Shown here: positions 52,083-62,130 of the stretch, one piece after another
Layout of the letters: the number at the start of each line of letters is the position of its first letter
Position numbering within the stretch: the first letter of the stretch is position 1
Origin: a candidate division SR1 bacterium Aalborg_AAW-1
Lineage (GTDB): Bacteria > Patescibacteriota > Gracilibacteria > Absconditabacterales > Absconditicoccaceae
Direction: 5' to 3'
Length of the DNA: 64,000 nt
NCBI GenBank assembly: GCA_001007975.1
Contig: CP011268.1
Span: forward strand, 806,001 to 870,000
The notes under the pieces: generated by a model
The model's database searches: none
Told to the model about the DNA's origin: nothing
What the model saw: only the letters and a program-made list of their open reading frames with translations
Position numbers and translations under genes: made by a program

Positions 52083-54056
52083 ATGTCATCGAGAATTCGT
52101 AATTTTTGTATCATAGCCCATATAGACCATGGAAAGAGTACTCTAGCAGATCGTATGCTAGAAATTACTGGTGCTATGAAAAAAGTCGATCATGCTCAGA
52201 CACTCGACACCATGGATATCGAACAAGAGCGTGGAATAACTATCAAGATGACACCAGCACGTATGCAATGGAAAGGTATTGAACTGAATTTGATTGATAC
52301 CCCTGGTCATGTGGATTTTCAGTATGAAGTGTCACGTTCTCTTTCGGCAGTAGAAGGAGCGGTATTACTTATTGATGCGTCACAAGGTATCCAAGCTCAG
52401 ACACTTTCAGTTCTCTATTCTGCTATTAATAGTGGACTTACGATTATCCCTGTCATGAATAAGATTGATCTTCCAGCAGCCAATCCTGAAAGAGTATCGA
52501 AAGAAATTGAACATCTTGTGGGGATACCTGCATCAGAAGTGATAGGAATTTCTGCAAAGACAGGACTCAATGTAGAATCCGTACTTGATGCTATTGTAGA
52601 AAAAATCCCACCATTTGTTGAGAATCAACTTGATGATATAGACGCAAAAGCATTGATTTTTGACTCGGTGTATGATACCTATAGAGGAGTGGTAGTGTAC
52701 GTGAAAGTATTGTCGGGAAGTTATAAAATAGGAGATGTTGTTTATCTTCCACACTCAGAGAAGTCATTTACGCTCACTGAAGTGGGATATCTCACTCCGA
52801 AATACCAAAAGGATAAAGAACTTTCATCGGGTCAGATATGATATTTTTGTACCTGACAAAAATCAGTAAGAGATGCAAAAATTGGAGACACCATATTGAA
52901 AGTGAAGAGTGAAAAATTAAGAGTTAAGAGTGATTATTCACTTTTGATGCCCTATGCGGTACAAGGATTTTCAAAAGCGAAACCATTCGTCTATGCAGGA
53001 GTATATCCTATTGATACGGTAGAGTATGATAAGTTGAAGGAAGCGTTTGATAAATTATCGCTGAATGATAGCGCAATATCGTATGAACATGAAGTATCCA
53101 AAGCACTTGGTTTATGATTTCGTTGTGGATTTTTGGGTATGTTACATATGGATATTATCAAAGAAAGATTAAGTAGAGAATATGGGATTGAAACACTGTT
53201 TACTACTCCAACTGTAGCCTATTTGGTGAAAGCGAAAGGATTTGGAGATGAACGCTTTAGGTCTGGCCGTAATGTGATTGAGATGGTTGTGTCAGGGCTA
53301 TTTATCCATGTAGTTAATAACTTCGCTTCAGGACTCTCTGTAGAACAATATGAAGATTATTCTGATCATCAGTTAGCTGATACCTATACCAAAGAACTCC
53401 ATGATCGATTAGTAGTAAGATCAGGATCTGATATGATTACGAAGTGAGATATTGATATGATTTATGAACCTATTGCTGAAGTAGAAATTGTGGGTCCAGA
53501 AGAATATGCAGGTGCTATCATGAAATTAGTGCAAGAATATAGAGGTTCTTTACTCTCGATGGAATATTTGGATCAGACACGTGTTGTATGGAGATATGAA
53601 ATGCCTATGGGTGAGATGATTGTTGATTTTTATGATAGACTCAAGTCTTCTACGAAGTGATATGCTACCCTCAATTATGAATTTAAAAAGTATCAGTATG
53701 CTGACATGGTCACGTTGGATATTCTGATCAATGGAGAGAAAGTGGAAGCGTTTAGCTTGATCGTTCATGAATCGAAAGCATATACTATTGGTTCAGATAT
53801 TGTGGAAAGGCTTAAGGATCTGATTCCTAAGCATCTGTTTGCTATCCCTCTCCAAGCAGCTATCGGTACAAAAGTTATTGCAAGAGAAACAATCTCTGCT
53901 CAACGTAAAGATGTGATTGCAAAATGTTATGGATGAGACATATCCCGTAAGCGTAAACTTCTTGAAAAACAAAAAGAAGGTAAGAAAAAGATGAAAGCGA
54001 TGGGTAATGTGAATGTACCAAGTGATGTCTTTATTAAAATGGTAACTAAAAACTAA
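52083..54056 (+). CDS. lepA: Elongation factor 4 (LepA)
   Basis: LepA is a ribosome-associated GTPase. The 657 residues have all G motifs ([24 protein letters not shown]) and the LepA-specific [18 protein letters not shown] (UGA-Gly 53115-53117) and [18 protein letters not shown] near the C-terminus. The start [20 protein letters not shown] is canonical. Between IGDTI and the conserved [11 protein letters not shown] it has an extra ~11-residue Lys/Ser-rich insertion coming from a short DNA repeat (52901-52932). Seven or more UGA-Gly codons. Confidence 0.96.
52901..52932 (+). repeat. Short A/G-rich repeat inside lepA
   Basis: The segment contains GTGAAGAGTGAAAAATTAAG followed by AGTTAAGAGTG. 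A similar string lies in the non-coding stretch at 63497-63527, and related AATTAAAAATT microrepeats occur at 18783, 21697 and 46802. In lepA it is in frame and adds residues to domain 2. Confidence 0.6.
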
Positions 54057-54076
54057 TCTGCTTGCGCAGATTTTTT
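54056..54076 (+). terminator. Terminator after lepA
   Basis: ATCTGC and GCAGAT with a TTGC loop, followed by a T run; the stem starts at the last base of the stop codon. Confidence 0.88.
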
Positions 54077-54157
54077 ATAAAATGTCAATTTTTCTCTTGT
54101 ATTGACATATTGTATTGATTAGTATGATAGGAGTTGTTTATATTGTAGAGATATCTT

Positions 54158-56251
54158 ATGACTCATCGCCCAACAGTATCTATTCAGTCACTATGATGAA
54201 TACCAAATTTTGAAAAACAAACTTCTATTACCTGATCAGCTCATGTACTTACGTATAAGGCACTTGCAAAGAAAGTAGAACAAGAGATTAAAGTTCTCCT
54301 TGATATGGGTTCTTTTGGTGATAATAAAATAAATATAGTAGATCAGTTACAGATAGAAGGAATTGGAGATCTTTCTCAATTAGATGCTGTTATTATCTCT
54401 CATGTACACAACGATCATCTAGGTAATATCATACAATTGATTAAAGCATGATATACTGGATTGGTCTACATGTCTCATACGTCCAAAGCTATTATTCAAC
54501 CTATCTTATATGATATGCTGGCATTAGCTTCAGTAGAACATGATTTGATTATATCAAAAAATACAAAATTTGGTATCAAAGCTGATAAAATGCTTTCTCT
54601 TGTCGAGTCCTATGAAAAAGATAAGCATTGATATGAAAAATCACATCACAAACATGCAAAACAGAAAAAGCAAAAAGAAGTTACTGAAGAGGAATATCTT
54701 AGAGCGAAAGAATTTTTAAAAAAGTATAATATTAACTACAATAGCGATATTGTTAAATCATACCTACCTGTTCCTGATTTGCCATTTGAGGAAGAAGATA
54801 TTATACAGTTTTTATCACAAATTAGATCATTTGATAAAGAGGAGGATTATCCACTTGTAACCAAAGAATGATTAAAACTCAGAGCAAAATTCTATGAAGC
54901 TGGACATATTCCATGAGCAGTACAGACCATATTGAAGTTTGGATATGATCCTTATAATAGTGGTGCTCAGCATCAGTTATTGTATACTTGAGATCTCGGA
55001 AGACTGAAGGAACCTGAGATAGTACCAGAACCATCTCTTGTTAAGGAAAAAGTAGATCTAACACTTATGGAATCTACGTATGGTAATAGAATACATCAAG
55101 AAAGAGGTACTGATCAAGAGAGACTGATAGAAAATATAACTACAGCACAAGATCTTTTTATGCTACCAGCTTTTTCATTGGGAAGAGGTCCTGAAGTGGT
55201 AAAACTTCTGATTGATGCAATTGATATTGGTACTTTAGTGTTGTGAGAATGAGAGAAAATTTTTGTTGATGGAAAACTGACCAAAGAAATAGCAATGAGA
55301 TTATTAGAAAGAGATCCACAAACATATAAATTTCTTACTCATCCCGCTATTAAATTTATTGATTCAACTCATCATAGAAAACAAATTTATGAACAAGAAT
55401 GAAGAAAAATTGTTATAGCGAGTGGAGGTATGATGCAATGATGATCAAGTGTTCCTATTGCGAACAAATACATGAGTGATAAGAATGCGGTATTTTCAAC
55501 TGTAGGATATCAAGCGTATGGAACATGGGGAAATTATCTCCAAAATAATAAAGGGTTAGTCTATACAGCAGATAGATTTAAGCAGATGAAAAATAAAATC
55601 TATCACCATGAATACACCATTGAGAAAATTATAAATAGAGAAGCACAAGAAGCAATTCTTATTTCTGGACAAGGTACAAAAGAATTGATAACAATTTTAG
55701 GAGATTTATATAAGCTTTTCACTACTCACAAATATCGTGAGCATATTCAACTTCAAGATGATGAATATATTTATATACCTCAAAGGTTTTGGGAAGATGA
55801 GAGAAGAGGTAGTTCTACTATTAAGAAAGCAGAAAGTTTCCTTAAAAAATATGATACAGAAGTATATCACTATTTCTATGATAAAATAAAAATTATCGAT
55901 GAAGATACTGATTATGATGATGACAAGAAATATATTCCAACTTGACCAGGTATCCATATTTTTTGGGATTTGATCGGTAAGAAATATATGAATTCAAAAA
56001 TGGATCATTATTCATCATTTTCGGGGCATGCTGATCGTGATGAATTGATTGCTCTTTTAGAATGAAATCGTCAGAAAAAAAATCACACTACCATATTAGT
56101 TCATGGTGAAATGCCTGCTAGAAAAGAATTGTCAGAGCATATTCAAAAAAATAGACTAATCCCAAATAAGACAATTCTTCCTGAACTCTATGATGTACTG
56201 ACCTTTGATTGTGAAACTGGAAAACTTATAGAACATAAAAAAGAAGAGTAA
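54158..56251 (+). CDS. Beta-CASP metallo-beta-lactamase, RNase J / CPSF-like
   Basis: The 697-residue protein has the MBL motifs SHVHNDHLGN (motif 2), AGHIPGAVQ (motif 3) and TGDLGR (motif 4), then beta-CASP features MESTYGNR, IVIASGGMMQGGSSVPI, FSGHADRDEL and a final ILVHGE. This order is typical of CPSF73/YSH1-type nucleases or RNase J-like exonucleases. A long charged insertion follows motif 2 (a His/Lys-rich KSHHKHAKQKKQK stretch then a helical part), so the protein is larger than the ~450-residue short form. About sixteen UGA-Gly codons. A role in RNA processing is probable; endo- or exonuclease activity cannot be told. Confidence 0.88.
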
Positions 56252-56289
56252 TCCCTAGAAGCTTACTTTTTTATGTATTCTTGTGAAAA

Positions 56290-56793
56290 TTAGAGAACGA
56301 GAGACTTTATAGCTACTTTGATGGCATCAGCAAATTCTTGTGTTTCATCGGGAAGAGTAATAGTATGGATTTCTATACGTTCGATAATATCATCTTGTTC
56401 AATACTATTCACAACATCCATATCAGTCAGATCTACTACTTTTCCAAATACGGTATGTTTACCATCTAATCGAGGAGTCTCGAGATGGGTAATGAAAAAT
56501 TGACTTCCATTCGTACCAGGTCCTGCATTTGCCATAGAGAGCACTCAGGCGCTATCGTGTCTGAGATCGGGATGGAATTCGTCAGTAAAATTATATCCTG
56601 GCCCACCAGTTCCTGTTCCTAGAGGACAACCTCCTTGAATCATAAAATCATTGATCACACGATGGAACGTGAGTCCATCATAGAAGCCTTCTTGTGCGAG
56701 AGTGACGAAATTAGTGACCGTATAAGGAGTTTTTTCTGACTCGAGTGTGAGACGAATCGGACCTTTGGAGGTGTATAGAGTAGCGTGATGCAT
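56290..56793 (-). CDS. Cyclophilin-type peptidyl-prolyl isomerase
   Basis: The 167-residue protein carries the cyclophilin core: [35 protein letters not shown] with the catalytic FHRV arginine, then [30 protein letters not shown] (the first Gly is UGA at 56545-56547) and [11 protein letters not shown]. No signal peptide, so it is cytoplasmic. It catalyses cis-trans proline isomerisation in folding proteins. It lies convergent to the beta-CASP gene. Confidence 0.95.
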
Positions 56794-56832
56794 GAGAGTA
56801 TATATGAATTACAATTATAAAAGATGAAGTTA

Positions 56833-57900
56833 TTAGTTATGCTGTCCTAGGTATTTAATCTGACGAATATGACTTATAAATGCTTGTGTTATCGTTTTGT
56901 ATGAGTTATATGTGATTCCATATTTTGCACATACTTCTTGAACAATAGGAGCTATTTTGGGATAATGAACGTGAGAGATATGAGAGAAAAGATGATGTTC
57001 TACCTGATAGTTGAGCCCTCAAAGAAGCCAAGTTCGTACTTTATTACCCATGGCAAAGTTCGCCGTTGTTTGTAGTTCGTGAACTATTCGATGTTCCGGT
57101 ATTCTAAAATCAATATGTGATTTCATCTGCGTTTTTTCCAGAACATGAGCGAGTTGAAATACAGTATTTAAGACGACTCCCATAGCAAAGAACATGATAA
57201 ACATCCCTAATAATGCTTGCCATCGTCCGACAAATAAGGCAGGTATAAGGAAATAGATAGCTATCATAGCTACCTTTGTCCCTCGAAACAGAGAATGTTG
57301 TCAGAGTGATAATTTTTTGAGTTTCATACTACCAACCTTTCTGGTGAAGTATCTCTTATAATCTCCATAAAACATCATCGCAATAATACCTAAGCCATAG
57401 AGCGGAAGGAAATACAGATGCTGAAATCTATGAATAGGTTTTCTCTGCTGATCAGGATGAAAACGGAAGATAGGTCGAGAATCGATATCATCATCATATT
57501 GATCAATATTCGTATAGGTATGATGGAGTACATTGTGCTGCATTTGCCAGAATGAGAGATGAGAACCGAGGAGATTCATGCTATATCCCATGAGTTGATT
57601 GAGCCATTTTTTCTTTGAATACCCTCCATGTCCACCATCATGCATGACATTGAAACCAATCAAACCTCCGATCAGTCAGAAGAGAATATAGCTTCCAATC
57701 ACTGCTCGAAGAGATTGTGCTACAAAAAGGATAAGACTATACGCAGCAATCCAAGCTACGAAGAGAATGATGGTTTTACTATACAGATGTCGATTCCCTT
57801 TATCACTGATATTATTAGTTTCAAAATGGTCTTTTACCTTTGTCTTGAGTTCGTTATAGAATTCTTTGGAGGTATTGAAGTTGAATTGGATAGGTTTCAT
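56833..57900 (-). CDS. Membrane fatty acid desaturase
   Basis: The 355-residue protein has the three His boxes of acyl-lipid desaturases: HDGGHGG (about residues 87-93), HNVLHHTYTN and QVEHHLFSHI, which bind the diiron centre, and four or more hydrophobic segments. The N-terminus begins FNFNTSKEFYNELKTKVKDHF as in delta-type desaturases. It would put double bonds in membrane acyl chains, needing O2 and an electron donor; the ferredoxin-reductase-like protein at 31663 is a possible donor but is far away. O2 dependence is notable for a lineage often found in anoxic sites. Confidence 0.92.
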
Positions 57901-57923
57901 AGATAGCTTTTGATAGAAATAAA

Positions 57924-58427
57924 TTATTCTTCTTGAAGATCATCATCATCAGATGATTCTTGGTCTGTATCATTCGTATTATTTCTTGAACGGCGTCGTT
58001 GTGATATTTTATCATTCGTCTGAGGGATGAGTCTAGCAAAGATCGTGGTAATCAATGCAATCGCATAATAATCAAAACCAATAGCCATCCCAATCGCTCC
58101 CGCAAGCCATACTCAGGCAGCAGTGGTCAGATTTTTTACTTTGTTGTCATTGATAAAGATGAGTCCGGCTCAGAGAAATCAGATACCTGATACGATCTGG
58201 GCAGCAATCCTCGAGGTCGATGCAGGATCGATGTTTTCTGATAAGAAAGTAAAGAGCATCGCTCCGATGATGACGAAGGTGAAGGTAGTGATACCCGCAT
58301 TTTTTCCTCTGGCTGCTCTCTCTTGTCCGATGATATATCCAGCGATAATACAAACGAGTATTTTGATGATAAATTCTACTTCTACGCTATTGTGTAGCAG
58401 TGAGAGATAATAACCGATATGATCCAT
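57924..58427 (-). CDS. MgtC/SapB family membrane protein
   Basis: The 167-residue protein has EFIIKILVCIIAGYIIGQERAARGKNAGITTFTFVIIGAMLF, the MgtC hallmark GxERxxxxKxAGxxT, followed by SRIAAQIVSGIGFLGAGLIF and TTAAGVWLAGAIGMAIG (glycines partly UGA), then a basic and acidic C-terminal tail. MgtC proteins are linked to Mg2+ limitation and intracellular survival. Three of the family helices are visible and a fourth is probable. It sits 23 bases after the desaturase stop on the same strand. Confidence 0.9.
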
Positions 58428-58451
58428 AAGAAGAGTAGTGATAATAAAAGA

Positions 58452-58682
58452 TTAACTTTTCTGACTGTCTTTCCAGTCTAGATAGAGTTCTTCGACTTTC
58501 TCGCGAGCTCGAGGAGTCTTACGGAGAAATTTCAGCGAAGAATTGAGACTAGGATTGTGATTGAAACAATTGATCGGAACCATCTCTCCAAGTTTTGCTC
58601 GTCAAAATGCCTCGTATAATTCGAAGACGATCTTGTGAAGTGAAATACCGTGTAGAGGATTGTTGGGTTGTAAATGATCCAT
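58452..58682 (-). CDS. VF530-family (DUF2132) DNA-binding protein
   Basis: The 76-residue protein reads [26 protein letters not shown] with [37 protein letters not shown], the pattern I associate with VF530 (PF09905), small proteins with a DNA-binding-like helical fold. One UGA-Gly (AFGRA) hides it under the standard code. It lies 24 bases upstream of MgtC on the same strand. Cellular role unknown. Confidence 0.88.
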
Positions 58683-58718
58683 TGAGTAACTTATTATAAA
58701 GTTAGTTTATAATGATTT

Positions 58719-58982
58719 TTATTTTTTAGATATGATGGTATTGAAATATTTGCCAACATTTGTAATTGCTTGCATTAATATTTCATTATTGATATCTTTT
58801 AAATATTTAAGTCTATAGGGTGTTGGTATATTTGGATTATCGTCAAAATTTGTCTTTGTAAGGAAACAGACTTCTTTTTGTGTCATGACAATAATACTAT
58901 GTGCAAAACCATATAGTTCCCTATCAGCATATTGCTGAATAGTTTTATCAAGATAATGATAAGCCTCGTTTTGAATTTTCAT
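58719..58982 (-). CDS. Hypothetical small protein
   Basis: The 87-residue soluble protein begins MKIQNEAYHYLDKTIQQYADRE and ends with a Lys-rich end (FNTIISKK). No motif or UGA codon. It is encoded between VF530 and asnS on the same strand with gaps of about 36-60 bases, so an operon with either is possible. Not recognised. Confidence 0.55.
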   Translation of the reverse strand: MKIQNEAYHYLDKTIQQYADRELYGFAHSIIVMTQKEVCFLTKTNFDDNPNIPTPYRLKYLKDINNEILMQAITNVGKYFNTIISKK

Positions 58983-59040
58983 AATACTACATTAATACAT
59001 CAACTAAATTTATATAGAAGTTTAGTATAGGGAATAATAT

Positions 59041-60336
59041 TTAAGGCGTAATCCTATTCGCATATCTAGGAAATGGAATAGTTTCACGAATATGATGCAA
59101 TCCACAAAACCATCTGACTAATCTCTCCAGTCCATATCCAAATCCAGCATGAGGCACAGTACCGTATTTACGGAGATCAAGATACCAGTCGAAGGTAGCA
59201 GGATCTAATCCATGATCTTTGATCTTCTGTAGCAGTACATCATAGTCATCATCTCTGGTGCTACTTCCTACAACTTCTCCACATCACTCTGGTGCTAGTA
59301 AATCACTACAGAGAGCGAATCATGGCATGTTTGGATCTTCTTTGGTATAGAAAGCTTTGATACCCATCGGGAAGTGTGTCACGAAAATCGGAGTATCTAC
59401 CATCTCCATATATTGCATCTCGATATCTGATCCGACATCATCACCTTGCTTCACCTCGAATCATTTCGCGATGAGATCATCGACCCATTGTGCATGCGTC
59501 ATACGAATCCATGGTTTGTCTACGATAGACTGGAGTGGTGTCGCATCACGCCCAAGTAAGGTCAGATCTTTTGCGTTTTTTTCTAAGACTTGGGTGATGA
59601 TATACTTGAGCATATCTTCTTGGATCTGCATGTTTTCTTCTTGTTGGACAAAAGGCATCTCTGCATCCATCATCCAGAACTCATTGAGATGTCTTCTCGT
59701 CTTACTCTTCTCAGCACGAAATACTGGTCCGAAATCGAAGACACGCCCTACTCCGTACATCGCCGCTTCGATATAAAGCTGTCCGGTTTGGCTGAGGTAC
59801 ATGGTCTCACCATTCACATGTTCGACTTCGTAGAGTTCTGTCGTCCCTTCTGCAGCATTGGGCGTGAAGATCGGAGCATCGATCTTGGTAAACCCGTTGT
59901 CTCTCATCCAATCATAGGTCGCATGGATGATGGTGTCGCGGACGCGTTGGATCGCTACTTGCGACTTGCTTCTCAGATACAGATGTCTGTTGTCAAACAA
60001 GAACTCTGGTCCGTGATCATCTTTCGTACCCAGAGGATAGTCTTTCGCTAATCAGAAAATATGGAAATTTCTGACTTGAAGTTCGTATTCATCTTTCTTA
60101 GGGTGTTTAGAGATGATTCCTGTGATGGAGAGCGATGATTCTTGTCCAAGACTAGCGAATTCATCGAAACTCTCACCGAGAAACTGTGGTTCTGCGACAC
60201 ATTGGATGTATCCTGATCCGTCACGAAGTTCGACGAAAGCGACTTTACCAGATGATCTGATGTTTTGTACCCAACCAGAGAGGGTGATTTCTGTATCGAC
60301 GAGAGAGGAGGTGATGTGGGAGATAAGAGTTTTCAT
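59041..60336 (-). CDS. asnS: Asparaginyl-tRNA synthetase
   Basis: Class IIb synthetase charging tRNA-Asn. The 431 residues include an OB-fold anticodon domain (ITLSGWVQNIRSSGKVAFVELRDGS), motif 2-like PVFRAEKSKTRRHLNEFWMMDAEMPF, TQTGQLYIEAA-type region and motif 3 HAGFGYGLERLVRWFCGL followed by HIRETIPFPR. The lack of the large insertion of AspRS, and the FWMMDAE and IPFPR signatures, support AsnRS over AspRS. UGA-Gly at 60052-60054 (HIFGLAKDYP). The start MKTLISH at 60336 is preferred to an upstream in-frame ATG. Confidence 0.93.
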
Positions 60337-60368
60337 AAGTAGAGATTTTAAAGTATAAAGTAGAGATT

Positions 60369-61325
60369 TTATTTTTTTTGTTGAGTTTCTCATTCAATTA
60401 TTTCTATTTTTGGTGGATTTTTAATATTGTTTCGCATTTCTTGTTCTCAAATATTTTTAATATTGTTGTTAATAAATTCTTTAATTTGTTCTTGTTTTAT
60501 AGGTCAGTAGTGTTGTTTATATATGTTATTATTTATAATATTTTTTCGTAATCACTCTAAATATATTTTCATTTCTGATTGAAGATCATTATTTTTATTA
60601 TTTATATAATAATTAAATATAAGTTTTGTTGATTTTATTATTTCTGATGGAAAATTTATACTTTTCTTTTCGTTGATTCGTTGGTTTATTAATTTTTCTC
60701 AAAATAACTTGTCTGGAAAAAATTGATATATTGCACAATAATTTGTATAACTTTCTTTTAAACATGCTAATAATATTTCATAATTTTCTTTTCTTTTTCT
60801 AACAAGATTTTCATCAAGCACTAATATATTAGGTTGTAAATTATCTCGATCTCATGGATTCTCTTTCAATCTATCAAATCGATAGTTGGTCATTGTTTCC
60901 ATAATATGGTTATATATTCTAGTATCTTGAGATTCTATTTTTTTTTGAATATTACTCATTTCTAATAATTGAGTATCAATAATTTCTCATTGTTTTTTAT
61001 TTAAATCGTGTAATTCTTTTATATTCTTTTCTAATTCTTTAACTTCTATTATTTTTTTCTCAATATTATTTTTAAAATAAATTCAAATTCAAGCTACTAT
61101 AAGAGGTACTAAAACAGACATTACAGAAATTAAACCATTAGTCCAGGTTATTTGAGACGACAATCCTCAATTAGCTATTTGAATTATTTCCTTATATTCA
61201 TTTCCTAACTCAGATTTTATTTCCATAACAATATTTCCTGTTCATAGTGTTTTTTCTATTTGAGAAATTCTATTATTTTGTCAGGAAAGTAGTTCTAAAA
61301 TATATTGGTCTCAAGTCATTTGCAT
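60369..61325 (-). CDS. Coiled-coil membrane protein, unknown
   Basis: The 318-residue protein begins MQMTGDQYILELLSGQNNRI. There is a helical part, one membrane helix (about residues 60-83, ITWTNGLISVMSVLVPLIVAG), a long Lys/Glu coiled-coil (KKIIEVKELEKNIKELHDL...), then a helical domain with FRFDRLKENPGDRD-like and CAIYQFFPDKLFGEK motifs. Asn, Lys and Ile are abundant. Eleven or so UGA-Gly codons. It is immediately upstream of asnS on the same strand, with a 32-base gap. No family recognised. Confidence 0.72.
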
Positions 61326-61333
61326 TTAAACTA

Positions 61334-61370
61334 ACTAAAAACTCCCATCATAATACATACGATAGGAGTC
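61334..61370 (-). terminator. Terminator after the 61502 gene
   Basis: ACTCCTATC and GATGGGAGT pair on the minus strand across ~11 bases, followed by five T. The ~130 bases between it and the 61502 stop contain no gene I can support. Confidence 0.65.
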
Positions 61371-61501
61371 AGGATATTGTAAGAACTACAAAACTCTCTA
61401 CCGTGTCAGGCGATTATTATTTGTAGTATTGAGGACAAAATGTGAGTGTGAGTAGAGTATCATGGTGATGATTGTAGGAATATACTTTGATAAATCAATA
61501 C

Positions 61502-61717
61502 TTATGCTTCATTTTTGTAAGACTCTTGTTGTTCAGTATTTACTTTTTTTGAATAGAATATATTGCCTTTTTCATCAACTTTCCAATCTAAATCTCTTGT
61601 AAAGTATGAAGATTTCATAACAGCAATTGCTAGATGTTCTTTCCAAGAACGAACTTTTTGATTGAGTGTTGTATCTTTTTCTGAATTCTTATGAGAAGAA
61701 AGTACTTCATTTGACAT
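61502..61717 (-). CDS. Hypothetical small protein
   Basis: The 71-residue polar protein starts MSNEVLSSHKNSEKDTTLNQ and has WKEHLAIAVMKSSYFTRDLDWKVDEKGNIFY. No signal, membrane helix, known motif or UGA codon; it is Lys/Glu/Ser-rich. It ends with a probable terminator downstream. Not recognised. Confidence 0.5.
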   Translation of the reverse strand: MSNEVLSSHKNSEKDTTLNQKVRSWKEHLAIAVMKSSYFTRDLDWKVDEKGNIFYSKKVNTEQQESYKNEA

Positions 61718-61792
61718 CAGTTACTATATTTAATAAATAAAATTTATTATATACTATTTTAGTAGTATAAGAATTATAATATAATTAATCAA

Positions 61793-62056
61793 TTAAATAG
61801 TAAACCTTTTACATGCTTCTAACTCTCCTATTTTGACTTTGTTGATATGAGTAAAGGTTACGTTCGAGTCATGCTCGATAAATTGTAGTGCTTTTTTGAT
61901 ACAATAGTCGATTTGATAGGCTACAGAGATACAGACTCTATGATTATCGACTAATCCCATTCCCATATAAATATACTCTCCTAACTGAAATTGGTCACTG
62001 TGGATGAGTCTAAGTTCAGCTGCGATATCAGGTAGTTGGAGAAAAGTGTCCATCAT
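61793..62056 (-). CDS. Hypothetical small protein
   Basis: The 87-residue protein begins MMDTFLQLPDIAAELRLI and contains LGEYIYMGMGLVDNHRVCISVAYQ and a C-terminal KVKIGELEACKRF. A small alpha/beta fold is likely. No UGA codon. It lies 74 bases downstream of hemW on the same strand and might be co-transcribed with it. Not recognised. Confidence 0.55.
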   Translation of the reverse strand: MMDTFLQLPDIAAELRLIHSDQFQLGEYIYMGMGLVDNHRVCISVAYQIDYCIKKALQFIEHDSNVTFTHINKVKIGELEACKRFTI

Positions 62057-62130
62057 TATGTAAACAGATATAAAGCTCCCTGTTTCTATACTCCAAAGAT
62101 ACTCTTTTACAAGAGCAGGATCGTTTTATT

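Noticed and set aside
59041-60336. Aspartyl-tRNA synthetase instead of asparaginyl
   Set aside because: The large AspRS insertion domain is missing and the IPFPR end and FWMMDAE motif fit AsnRS.
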